Assembly (NCBI GenBank): GCA_028275425.1
Contig: JAPWUT010000011.1
Location: 1-18,243, forward strand
Reading direction: 5' to 3'
DNA length: 18,243 nucleotides
Source of the DNA: Anaerolineae bacterium
GTDB lineage: Bacteria; Chloroflexota; Anaerolineae; SpSt-600
A model generated the notes under the pieces. It saw only the letters and a program-made list of their open reading frames with translations. It did not search any database and was not told the origin of the DNA. Every line of letters starts with the position of its first letter. The stretch's first letter is position 1. A program made the translations under genes and the position numbers. Of the stretch, positions 7,758-14,930 are shown piece by piece.

Positions 7758-10508
7758 TTACCTCCTGCCTTCCGTTTGCTTAGTTAAAAGCACAAGGGCG
7801 GCAGCAGCTGCTGCCTTGGCATGGGCCACGGCATCGGGTATGTCTTTTGGCCCCTGAGCGCAGCCCGCCAGGAATATGCCCGGACGGCTGCTTTCCACGG
7901 GGTAAAGCTCACGTTGGGCTTCAGCGAAGAACCCTTCTTCGCTCTTCTCAATCCCCAGGATTTCGGCCAGCTTCCCGGAATCGCTCCTTGGCTCAAGTCC
8001 TGTGGCCAGAACCACCAAGTCTGCCTCCACTTCTACCGGGCGACCCAGGAGGGTATCTTCGGCTCGGACTACAAGCTTATCCCCGCGCTTGTAAATCTCA
8101 GAGACCATCCCCCTTCGGTACACTACCCCTTCTTCTCTAACCCGATCGTAGAACTCCTCAAAGCCTTTGCCGAAGGCTCGGACATCCATGTAGAATACTG
8201 TGACCTTGGCATCCGGGACTTTTTCCCTTATCAAGTGGGCTTGTTTGGCTGTGTACATGCAGCAAACTCTTGAGCAGTAGGGGTGGCCAACGGTTTTATC
8301 CCTTGAGCCCACGCACTTTATGAAAACGACTTCCTTCGGCACTTTTCCGTTGATTTTTACTTTCCCTTTGGTGGGGCCTGAGGCCGAGACGAGCCTCTCA
8401 AACTCCAGGCCACTCAGTACGTTCGGGTAGCGCCCGTAGCCGAGCTCGGGCTTGCGGCGGGCATCAAACTGGTCGTATCCGGTAGCCACGATGATTGCCC
8501 CTACCTCTAACTCAAAGGTTTGCTCCGGCATTGAGTGGTTTATGGCTTTGGCCTGGCAGGCTCTCACGCATTCCATGCAGAGGCAGCAGACAGCGCAGTT
8601 CAGGCAGCGTTCGGCCTCAGCGATTGCCTTCTCTTCTTCAAACCCGAGCTCCACTTCGCTGAATCCGCTTATCCTTTCCTCCGGAGGAAGCTTCTCCACT
8701 TCATGCCTCGGCTTCGGAGAAGCCCGCCGGTCCAGGGGGAAGGAGCGGAATTGGCTTTTGACCTCTTCCAAGGATACAACATGCCAAGATGGCTCCGGAA
8801 CCTCTACTTTCTCCCCGCGCAGGTATAGGTCTATGGCCATGGCCGCCTTTTTCCCCTGGGCGATGGCTTCTACGACTGTGGCTGGGCCTGTAGCTGCATC
8901 TCCAGCGGCGAATACTCCAGGAATGCCTGTTTCCATAGTGAGCGGGTTGAAATTGAGAGTTCCTCCCCTTGTGACTTCAATCCCAAGGCCTTCCGCTTCC
9001 ACAGCCTGGCCTATGGCCGGTATTACAGTATCGGCTTCTACTACGAACTCGCTCCCCTCAATTGGGATGGGGCGACGGCGGCCGGAGGCATCGGGTTCAC
9101 CCAGCTGCATCCTTATGCACTCTACCCCTGTGACCCGGCCGTTCTCCCCTAAGATTCGGGTTGGGGCCACGAGGAACTGGATTTCAACACCTTCTTCCTC
9201 GGCATCGGCCACTTCCCAGGGGCTGGCAGGCATCTCTGCCCTTGAGCGTCGGTAAAGGATGGTCACCTTCTTTGCTCCGAGGCGCCGGGCAATCCTGGAT
9301 GCATCTATAGCCACATTACCTCCACCTATGACCACTACTTTCTCCCCAACTTTGACCGGCTGCCCAAGGTTGGCCTTGCGGATGAATTCTACCCCGGGGA
9401 AAACCCCTTCCAGCTCTTCCCCAGGGATGTTTAACTTAAGCCCCTTGTGAGCTCCCAGGGCCAAGAGGACTGCATCGTGCTTCTGGCGCAGCTCTTCAAG
9501 AGGTATCCCATCGGGCCCAACCCGAGTGTTCAGCTTTATCTCCACCCCCAAGCTCTTTATGCGCTCAATTTCTTCATTGAGGACATCCCTGGGGAGGCGG
9601 TACTCCGGTATGCCCACGGCCATCATCCCGCCGGCCACTGGGAGGGCATCGTAAACTGTGACTTTGTAGCCCCAAAGGGCAAGGAAGTAGGCGGCGGAAA
9701 GGCCTGCCGGCCCTGCTCCGACTATCCCTACCGAGTTCTTCTCCGGAATTCCATCGCGCGGTGGTATGTGCGTCTTGCGGATTATCTCAAGGACTTCTTC
9801 CCAGAGGCCCCTTTCCCGCACGTAATCGGCAGCGAAGCGCTTGAGCAAGCATATGGAAACAGGCTGGTCAACTTGGCCTCGGTTGCAAGCCTCCTCACAA
9901 GGGTGTGGGCAAACCCGGCCTAAGACTCCGGGGAATGGCACCGATTTGTATATTAAGGCCAAGGCTTCCTTGATTTTTCCGCGCGCAATCAGGGTAACGT
10001 AGCCTTGCACATCAATATGCGCAGGGCAGGCATCCTTGCACGGGGCTACACCCCGCTTATCAATGACGTATTTGTTGGGGACGGCCTGGGGGAAGGGGAT
10101 GTAGGTTGCGTGGCGCATCCCCAGTTCCATATCAAACTCATTGGGGACCAGGACCGGGCATTCCTTGGCGCAATCGCCACAGGCCGTGCACTTCGTTTCG
10201 TCCACATAGCGAGGCCTGCGGCGTATCCTGACTTTGAAATTTCCGGCCTCCCCTTCAACTGAGGTCACTTCGGCCAAAGTGATGAGGGTGATGTTTGGGT
10301 TGCGGGCTACCTCTACCATCCTCGGGGTCAATATGCAGGCTGAGCAGTCCAGGGTTGGGAAAGTCTTGTCAAGCTGGGCCATGTGTCCCCCGATGGATGG
10401 TTCCTTTTCCACAAGGTAGACCGGGAACCCGGCATTGGCGATGTCCAAAGCGGCCTGAATTCCTGCTATTCCTGCTCCGATTACCAAAGCAGCAGGCTTT
10501 TTCTCCAT
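7758..10508 (-). CDS. hdrA: HdrA with an inserted GltD-type NAD(P)H oxidoreductase domain
   Basis: A 916-residue fusion. The HdrA part starts directly at the FAD motif VIGAGIAGIQAALDIANAG (9-27), followed by LDKTFPTLDCSAC (46-58) and C107/110/113/117. From about residue 155 to 570 a complete GltD-like module interrupts it: C157/C161 and C200/C204/C208, FAD motif IVGAGPAGLSAA (262-273), NAD(P) motif VIGGGNVAIDASRIARRLGA (393-412), YRRSRAEMPA (419-428) and the second FAD contact GVFAAGDAATGPATVVEAI (531-549). HdrA resumes with a Cys-rich loop (C635-C651), IIVATGYDQFDAR (672-684), the cluster Cys C732/745/749/750 and FLAGCAQGPKDI (879-890). It lacks both the N-terminal and the C-terminal ferredoxin domains found in the 653-residue paralogue. 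It probably links NAD(P)H to the Hdr core. A 10-base gap with AAGGGGG precedes the start. Confidence 0.94.
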   Translation of the reverse strand: MEKKPAALVIGAGIAGIQAALDIANAGFPVYLVEKEPSIGGHMAQLDKTFPTLDCSACILTPRMVEVARNPNITLITLAEVTSVEGEAGNFKVRIRRRPRYVDETKCTACGDCAKECPVLVPNEFDMELGMRHATYIPFPQAVPNKYVIDKRGVAPCKDACPAHIDVQGYVTLIARGKIKEALALIYKSVPFPGVLGRVCPHPCEEACNRGQVDQPVSICLLKRFAADYVRERGLWEEVLEIIRKTHIPPRDGIPEKNSVGIVGAGPAGLSAAYFLALWGYKVTVYDALPVAGGMMAVGIPEYRLPRDVLNEEIERIKSLGVEIKLNTRVGPDGIPLEELRQKHDAVLLALGAHKGLKLNIPGEELEGVFPGVEFIRKANLGQPVKVGEKVVVIGGGNVAIDASRIARRLGAKKVTILYRRSRAEMPASPWEVADAEEEGVEIQFLVAPTRILGENGRVTGVECIRMQLGEPDASGRRRPIPIEGSEFVVEADTVIPAIGQAVEAEGLGIEVTRGGTLNFNPLTMETGIPGVFAAGDAATGPATVVEAIAQGKKAAMAIDLYLRGEKVEVPEPSWHVVSLEEVKSQFRSFPLDRRASPKPRHEVEKLPPEERISGFSEVELGFEEEKAIAEAERCLNCAVCCLCMECVRACQAKAINHSMPEQTFELEVGAIIVATGYDQFDARRKPELGYGRYPNVLSGLEFERLVSASGPTKGKVKINGKVPKEVVFIKCVGSRDKTVGHPYCSRVCCMYTAKQAHLIREKVPDAKVTVFYMDVRAFGKGFEEFYDRVREEGVVYRRGMVSEIYKRGDKLVVRAEDTLLGRPVEVEADLVVLATGLEPRSDSGKLAEILGIEKSEEGFFAEAQRELYPVESSRPGIFLAGCAQGPKDIPDAVAHAKAAAAAALVLLTKQTEGRR

Positions 10509-10518
10509 CTTTACCCCC

Positions 10519-11646
10519 TTACCTCAAGGTTTCCCCCAGCTCCAGGAACTCCCTCTCCTGGAAAGTCTGGACAGGAGCAGGCTCTTCCAAACTCCTGCCT
10601 GGGACGTAACCGAACAGGGCTTGGACTTCCTCGCCCACGCTCTGGAAAACCAAGGCCACATCTATCTCGGAAGGGCAGGCGCTGGAGCAGAGGCCGCATC
10701 CCACGCAAGAGGTTACCATGTGGTTAATCCGGGTGAGGTGGAAGAGAAGGTGTTCGGGAGGCATCTGGAGCACCCCCTTCTTCTGCGCCCAGTCAAAATA
10801 CCGGGCCGATTCGTGCTCAAAAACTGGGGTCCGGAAAACGCATTCCCGGCAGTAGCAGATTGGGCATATGCCCATGCAGTTGTAGCAGCGGATGCACTTT
10901 GAGAACCAGCGCAGGAGGCCTTCAAGTCCTGTTCCTTCTTTCGTGAACCGGCCAATCTGCTTCTCCCTCTCCTCCTTCCTGGCTTTAAGCAAGCCATTGA
11001 TAACCTCTTCCCGGCGGTTGGAGGGAGAACCATCGGCAAGGCCGAGCTTTTCCGCCAGCTCCTCTTTAACCAATATGGGCAATCTCTCCCCGTCAAACCC
11101 CATAAGCCCTACCGTTACGGCAACGATGGCCGGGTCGGGGATGGGATAAATGCACATCGTGCAAGCCTCGCGGAAGGAATAGCCGGGAGCCGGGCTTACC
11201 TCTCCTCGGGCCAGGTTTTCCAGAAGCGAGGCTGTAGGGTCAACCCCGTTCTGAACCATTGCGCTGTAATCCTTGAGCTCGTAAGTTCCTGGGCAATCAA
11301 TGCCGATTATGATGAGGTTATCAAGCTGAGCCTGCTTGAATTTGACCAGCTCCACCAAAGCTCTTATCTGGCAGTTGCGCATAACTGCCCCGAGTTTGAT
11401 GGGGTTGCCAGTTCGGGTAAGCATGGAGACCATAGTGGCCTCGCTTACCGGCATAAGTGGGGCAAAAGGCTCGGCTCGGGAAAGCTCTTCCGGGTTCAGG
11501 AAGAGGGTTGGGGTTATGCTTGCCCCACCGGCGGAAGGAGCTGGAACCAATATAGCCTCTACTATCCCCTTTTCCAAGAAGGAACGGAGGAAATCGCGCA
11601 TTGTTTGGGTTGGATTTCTTTCAACGTTCAGCCAAGCGTGAAGCAT
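10519..11646 (-). CDS. FrhB/FdhB-like coenzyme F420 hydrogenase/dehydrogenase beta-subunit family protein
   Basis: A 375-residue Fe-S flavoprotein resembling the beta subunits of F420-reducing hydrogenase and formate dehydrogenase. The core motif AVMRNCQIRALVELVKFKQ (87-105) and IIIGIDCPGTYE (112-123) match the family's C-terminal domain. Additional Cys lie at 162 and 165, a Cys-rich segment spans C251, C254, C257, C261, C264, C266 and C269, and a cubane motif lies at C314/C317/C320/C324. Family members bind FAD and exchange hydride with F420 or pass electrons from a catalytic subunit. Here no hydrogenase or formate dehydrogenase catalytic gene adjoins it. It lies 12 bases after mvhD and 10 before hdrA-gltD, with AAGGAGG 7 bases before the ATG. 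It may be the input module for MvhD and HdrA; whether F420 is its partner is undecided. Confidence 0.9.
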   Translation of the reverse strand: MLHAWLNVERNPTQTMRDFLRSFLEKGIVEAILVPAPSAGGASITPTLFLNPEELSRAEPFAPLMPVSEATMVSMLTRTGNPIKLGAVMRNCQIRALVELVKFKQAQLDNLIIIGIDCPGTYELKDYSAMVQNGVDPTASLLENLARGEVSPAPGYSFREACTMCIYPIPDPAIVAVTVGLMGFDGERLPILVKEELAEKLGLADGSPSNRREEVINGLLKARKEEREKQIGRFTKEGTGLEGLLRWFSKCIRCYNCMGICPICYCRECVFRTPVFEHESARYFDWAQKKGVLQMPPEHLLFHLTRINHMVTSCVGCGLCSSACPSEIDVALVFQSVGEEVQALFGYVPGRSLEEPAPVQTFQEREFLELGETLR

Positions 11647-11658
11647 GATAAGCCTCCT

Positions 11659-12081
11659 TCACAGCGCTTGCAATGTTTTGAAAGGGTTAGGGCCTTTTTC
11701 TTTGAGGAATTTAACGAACTCGGTGACGGTATCGGCGAAGAGCTGGCCTTCGCTTGCGCTTATCCACCGGAGCCACACCCTATCGGGGTCAAGGCCGAGG
11801 CGCTCCAGGCTTTTCTTTAGGATAGCGACCCTGCGGCGGGCCTTGAAGTTTCCGCTTTGGTAGTGGCAGTCGCCTGGGTGGCACCCTCCGATGAGGACCC
11901 CATCGGCTCCTTGGAGCAAAGCTTTGAGGACGTATATTGGGTCAATTCCACCCGAGCACATGAGCCGGACGATTCGGACGTTGGGCGGGTACTGGATGCG
12001 TGAAGTTCCGGCCAAATCTGCTCCGGCGTACGTGCACCAGTTGCAAACGAAAGCGATGATTTTCGGTTCAAAGTCGTTCAT
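11659..12081 (-). CDS. mvhD: MvhD/FlpD-type [2Fe-2S] electron-transfer subunit
   Basis: A 140-residue MvhD-family protein, the usual length. The cluster Cys are C13 and C16 (FVCNWCTYAGAD), C42 (RLMCSGGIDP) and C67/C72 (GGCHPGDCHY). In methanogens MvhD, and in other bacteria FlxD-type proteins, pass electrons from a hydrogenase, formate dehydrogenase or NADH module to HdrA. It is the first gene of the leftward operon. GGAGGAG lies about 6 bases before the ATG, and the promoter and leader hairpin lie just upstream. Its partner is presumably the FrhB-like protein encoded next, because no MvhA/G or FdhA is present. Confidence 0.95.
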   Translation of the reverse strand: MNDFEPKIIAFVCNWCTYAGADLAGTSRIQYPPNVRIVRLMCSGGIDPIYVLKALLQGADGVLIGGCHPGDCHYQSGNFKARRRVAILKKSLERLGLDPDRVWLRWISASEGQLFADTVTEFVKFLKEKGPNPFKTLQAL

Positions 12082-12104
12082 GTCTAACTCCTCCGAGCCA
12101 AATT

Positions 12105-12153
12105 AAAAACCCCCTGCCCTGGAAAATAGCATAACCTTTCCCGGTGCAGGGGG
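12105..12153 (-). terminator. Terminator-like hairpin in the leader of the Hdr/Etf operon (possible attenuator)
   Basis: On the - strand the 8-bp stem CCCCCTGC (12146-12153) / GCAGGGGG (12110-12117) encloses a second helix (GGAAA/TTTCC) and is followed at once by TTTTT (12105-12109). It sits between the promoter at 12175-12203 and the mvhD ribosome site, with no gene upstream for it to terminate. It is therefore a candidate leader attenuator; no leader peptide or known riboswitch is evident in the roughly 87-base leader. Confidence 0.65.
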
Positions 12154-12174
12154 TATGAACTTTTCAGCGTGTGT

Positions 12175-12203
12175 ATTTTAGCACAAAGCCTCAAATTTGG
12201 CAA
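12175..12203 (-). promoter_or_regulatory. Sigma70-type promoter of the Hdr/Etf operon
   Basis: On the - strand TTGCCA (12198-12203) and TAAAAT (12175-12180) are separated by exactly 17 bases. A start site would fall near 12168, giving a leader of about 87 bases before mvhD. The sequence here is markedly more AT-rich than the flanking repeats. Confidence 0.7.
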
Positions 12204-12254
12204 GGGTGAATTTTCGCGCCCGCTGAAGTCAGTCTTTTTGACGGAGGAAGTGGA

Positions 12255-13069
12255 GGGGCGGAGCATCCTCCCCAAGGGGCATAGGGGATGTGCCCCTTTG
12301 ACCCCCTTCTTTGCGAGGGAAGGGGGGAATTTGGCGGGGTTGGCCGGTCGGCCTACGAGTGGGCCCCAAGATGCTGGCGAGCCCTAAGCACACGGGGGGC
12401 CAGGGGGCGCAGGCCCCCCACGGCAGTGGACTGCGGGGATATGCCCCCAGAATAACAAGAGGGGGCGAGTAGCCCACATCAGCGAACTCGCCCACGAGTG
12501 GGACCCGAAACGCCGGCAAACCCTAAGCCCACGAGGGTGGGCAAAGGGGGTGGAGGGGGCGCAAGCCCCCTCCCAGGGGGTTTGGGGGATGTGCCCCCAA
12601 AATAAAAAAAGGGGGCGAGTAGCCCACATCAGCGAACCTGCCCACAAGTGGGGCCCAAAACCTTGGCGAACCCTCAGCAAACGGGGGTGGGCCAATGGGG
12701 GTCCAGGGGGGCGAAGCCCCCATGGCAGGGGGTCTGGGGGATGTGCCCCCAAGAACCTTAAAAGGGGGCGAGTTGCCCACATTTGAAACCCCGCCACGAG
12801 TGGGACCCGAAACGCCGGCAAACCCTAAGCCCACGAGGGTGGGCAAAGGGGGTGGAGGGGGCGCAAGCCCCCTCCCAGGAGGTTTGGGGGATGTGCCCCC
12901 AAAATAAAAAAAGGGGGCGAGTAGCCCACATCAGCGAACTCGCCCACGAGTGGGACCCAAAACCTTGGCGAACCCCCAGCAAACGGGGGTGGGCCAATGG
13001 GGGTCCAGGGGGCGAAGCCCCCTGGCGGGGGGTCGTGGGGGGTGTCCCCCCACAAAACCAAAATTAGAG
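12255..13069 (-). repeat. Inverted block of the GC-rich repeat family
   Basis: The same repeat family as at 1296-2050, but reversed. The best match is 12526-12688 to the reverse complement of 1699-1860, about 97 percent by eye. A compound unit recurs with a 302-base period: the CACGAGTGGGACCCGAAACG segment occurs at 12493 and again at 12795. The left edge matches the degenerate unit near 1900-1990, and the right edge (13035-13069) matches the TTTTGGTTTTGTG part of the 125-bp unit. Strong small hairpins include GTGGGGGG-TGT-CCCCCCAC (13035-13053) and GGGGGCGCAAGCCCCC. No gene is supported between 12082 and 13183. Confidence 0.88.
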
Positions 13070-13108
13070 GACGCAAGAGAAGCACAGCCGCAACCCGCCC
13101 GATTAAAT

Positions 13109-13137
13109 TTGACTTTTAACCCCCGCAGTAGTAAAAT
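13109..13137 (+). promoter_or_regulatory. Sigma70-type promoter of the phn operon
   Basis: TTGACT (13109-13114) and TAAAAT (13132-13137) are spaced by 17 bases, close to consensus. The start site should be near 13144, leaving a leader of about 40 bases before phnD. No Pho-box-like repeat is evident, so control by phosphate cannot be read from the sequence. Confidence 0.78.
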
Positions 13138-13183
13138 ACCAGCTAAGCCCGCCAGGGCTAAATCCTTCGCTAAGGAGGGTCGT

Positions 13184-14092
13184 ATGAAGCGTTTAGCCGC
13201 TCTCGTGCTAAGCCTCACCATCCTTTTAACCCTAATGGCAGGAGCCTGTGCCCCCAAGAAGCCTCCCCTCGGAAGCGAGCAGAACCCAATCGTCATGGTC
13301 TTCGTCCCCTCAGGTGAATCGGAAGAGATAAAGAGGGGAGGGGAAAAGCTCGCCGAACTCCTCGGTCAAAAGCTGGGCCTTAAGGTCAAGATAAACCTGG
13401 CCAGTAGCTACGCCGCTGCTGTGGAAGCTATGGGAGCTGGCCAGGCCCACATCGGTTGGCTCAACACCCTGAGCTACCTTCTGGCCCACGAAAAATATGG
13501 CGTAGACGTCATCCTGGTCACGGTCCGATTTAAGCAAACTTACTACACAGGCCAGATAATCGTTAGGGCTGACTCCGGAATCAAGTCCATCGCCGACCTC
13601 AAGGGCAAGGTTATGTGCTGGGTTGACCCGCTTTCCACCTCTGGCTACCTAATGCCCCGCATCCTGCTCAAAGCTAATGGCATTGACCCCGATAAAGACT
13701 TCGCTAAGACCGTGAACGCTGGCTCTCACCCCAACGTGGTCAAGGCCGTCTACAACAAGGACTGCGACGCCGGCGCAACTTACGTGGACGCCAGGGGCGT
13801 AGTGGAGAAGGACCTGCCCGATGTCAAGGAGAAGGTAATCCAGCTGGCCTTTACCGCCAAAATCCCCAACGATAACGTAAGCGTGGTGAAGGATTTGCCT
13901 GCAGACCTCAGGGAAAAGATTAAGAAGGCCCTGTTGGAGATAGCCCAGTCCGAAGAGGGAGCCAATGCCCTCAAGACCGTCTACCAGATAGAAGGCTTGC
14001 AGGAGGCGAACGACTCCTTCTACGATGAGTTCAGGGCCCAGCTCAGCGCTTCCGGCTATAAGCTTGAGGAGTTAGTGAAGCCACAGAAGTAA
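13184..14092 (+). CDS. phnD: Phosphonate/phosphite-type ABC transporter substrate-binding lipoprotein
   Basis: A 302-residue PhnD-family binding protein. The start at 13184 is chosen because it follows AAGGAGG by 5 bases and begins a textbook lipoprotein signal: MKR, a hydrophobic core, then a lipobox-like MAGAC with the lipidated Cys at 22. The frame is open upstream only through the repeat DNA. Family features include VPSGES (41-46), the SSYAAAVEAMGAGQAHIGWL segment (74-93), YYTGQIIVRADSGI (120-133), DPLSTSGYLMPRILL (148-162) and AGSHPNVVKAV (179-189), which form the oxyanion-binding cleft in homologues. It should sit outside the membrane, tethered by lipid, and deliver phosphonate, phosphite or a related compound to the PhnE permeases. 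The exact ligand cannot be told. Confidence 0.93.
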   Translation: MKRLAALVLSLTILLTLMAGACAPKKPPLGSEQNPIVMVFVPSGESEEIKRGGEKLAELLGQKLGLKVKINLASSYAAAVEAMGAGQAHIGWLNTLSYLLAHEKYGVDVILVTVRFKQTYYTGQIIVRADSGIKSIADLKGKVMCWVDPLSTSGYLMPRILLKANGIDPDKDFAKTVNAGSHPNVVKAVYNKDCDAGATYVDARGVVEKDLPDVKEKVIQLAFTAKIPNDNVSVVKDLPADLREKIKKALLEIAQSEEGANALKTVYQIEGLQEANDSFYDEFRAQLSASGYKLEELVKPQK

Positions 14093-14101
14093 ACTCTTGG
14101 C

Positions 14102-14134
14102 GGGGTGGGGTCTGTTCCGGCCCCACCCCCTTTT
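14102..14134 (+). terminator. Terminator-like hairpin between phnD and phnC
   Basis: A perfect 9-bp stem, GGGGTGGGG (14102-14110) and CCCCACCCC (14121-14129), with a 10-base loop is followed by CTTTT. It lies just after the phnD stop, within the operon. Partial termination or 3'-end protection here would give more binding protein than permease and ATPase, a common need in ABC importers. Confidence 0.7.
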
Positions 14135-14171
14135 AATAACCTCAGCCTTAGACTCCTTGAGGGGTTAAAAG

Positions 14172-14930
14172 ATGCCTCTGATTGTGGAGCATCTAACCAA
14201 GATTTATCCCGATGGGACACGGGCCCTCAACGATGTAAGCTTCAGGGTAGAAGACGGCGAATTTGTAGCCATTGTGGGGCTGAGCGGGGCCGGGAAAAGC
14301 ACCCTGCTGAGGTGCATAAACCGGCTTGTTGAGCCCACTTCCGGTCGGATTATATGGAACGATATTGACATAACGGCGGCCTCTCCTCAGGAGCTGAGAC
14401 GCATCCGCCGGCAAATCGGGATGATTTTCCAGCAGTTCAACTTGGTGAAGCGCTCCACGGTCCTCACCAATGTCCTATCCGGGCGGCTCGGTTACCTCAA
14501 TCCATGGCTCACCCTCCTTGGATACTTCCCGCCCGCTGAAAAGAAAAGGGCTATGGAGGCCTTGGAAAGGGTAGGCCTTGCCGATTTGGCTTACAAAAGG
14601 GCTGATGAGCTCTCCGGAGGACAGCAACAAAGGGTAGGGATAGCCAGGGCCTTAATGCAGGAGCCTCGCCTCCTCTTGGCTGATGAGCCTGTAGCCAGCC
14701 TGGACCCCGTTCTGGCTCACTCCATCCTCCGCTACATTGAAGAACTGAACAAGGAAGGAGGCGTGACGGTTATTTGTAGCTTGCACTTTTTGGATTTAGT
14801 CCACCGTTATGCCACCAAAGTGATCGGCTTGAAAGACGGCTTCAAGGTCTTTGAGGGCCGTCCGGAAGAGATAGATGACCGTCGTTTCAAGGAGATTTAT
14901 GGACAGGAAGCGGAACGCATCGGCGGTTAA
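14172..14930 (+). CDS. phnC: Phosphonate-type ABC transporter ATP-binding protein
   Basis: A 252-residue ABC ATPase with Walker A GLSGAGKST (36-44), Q-loop FQQFN (86-90), the PhnC-characteristic LVKRSTVLTNVLSGRLG (91-107), signature LSGGQQQR (147-154), Walker B LLLADEP (167-173), D-loop ASLD (175-178) and H-loop His205. It should power uptake through the two PhnE permeases from the cytoplasmic face. GAGGGG lies 7 bases before the ATG. Its 3' end overlaps the start of the first permease gene by 32 bases, so the two are translationally coupled. Confidence 0.95.
   Translation: MPLIVEHLTKIYPDGTRALNDVSFRVEDGEFVAIVGLSGAGKSTLLRCINRLVEPTSGRIIWNDIDITAASPQELRRIRRQIGMIFQQFNLVKRSTVLTNVLSGRLGYLNPWLTLLGYFPPAEKKRAMEALERVGLADLAYKRADELSGGQQQRVGIARALMQEPRLLLADEPVASLDPVLAHSILRYIEELNKEGGVTVICSLHFLDLVHRYATKVIGLKDGFKVFEGRPEEIDDRRFKEIYGQEAERIGG

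Noticed and set aside
12255..13069. Possible insertion sequence or transposon ends flanking the Hdr/Etf operon
   Set aside because: No transposase, no defined terminal inverted repeat and no target-site duplication could be seen; the similarity is spread over modular repeats rather than discrete ends.
12229..13085. Pro/Gly-rich open frames on both strands in the right repeat block
   Set aside because: They have the same origin as those in the left block; frames from the inverted copies give the same peptide phrases, which shows that they are repeat translations.
12950..13183. N-terminal extension of phnD by 78 codons
   Set aside because: The extension runs through repeat DNA and over the promoter. 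The ATG at 13184 has a strong ribosome site and starts a lipoprotein signal peptide.
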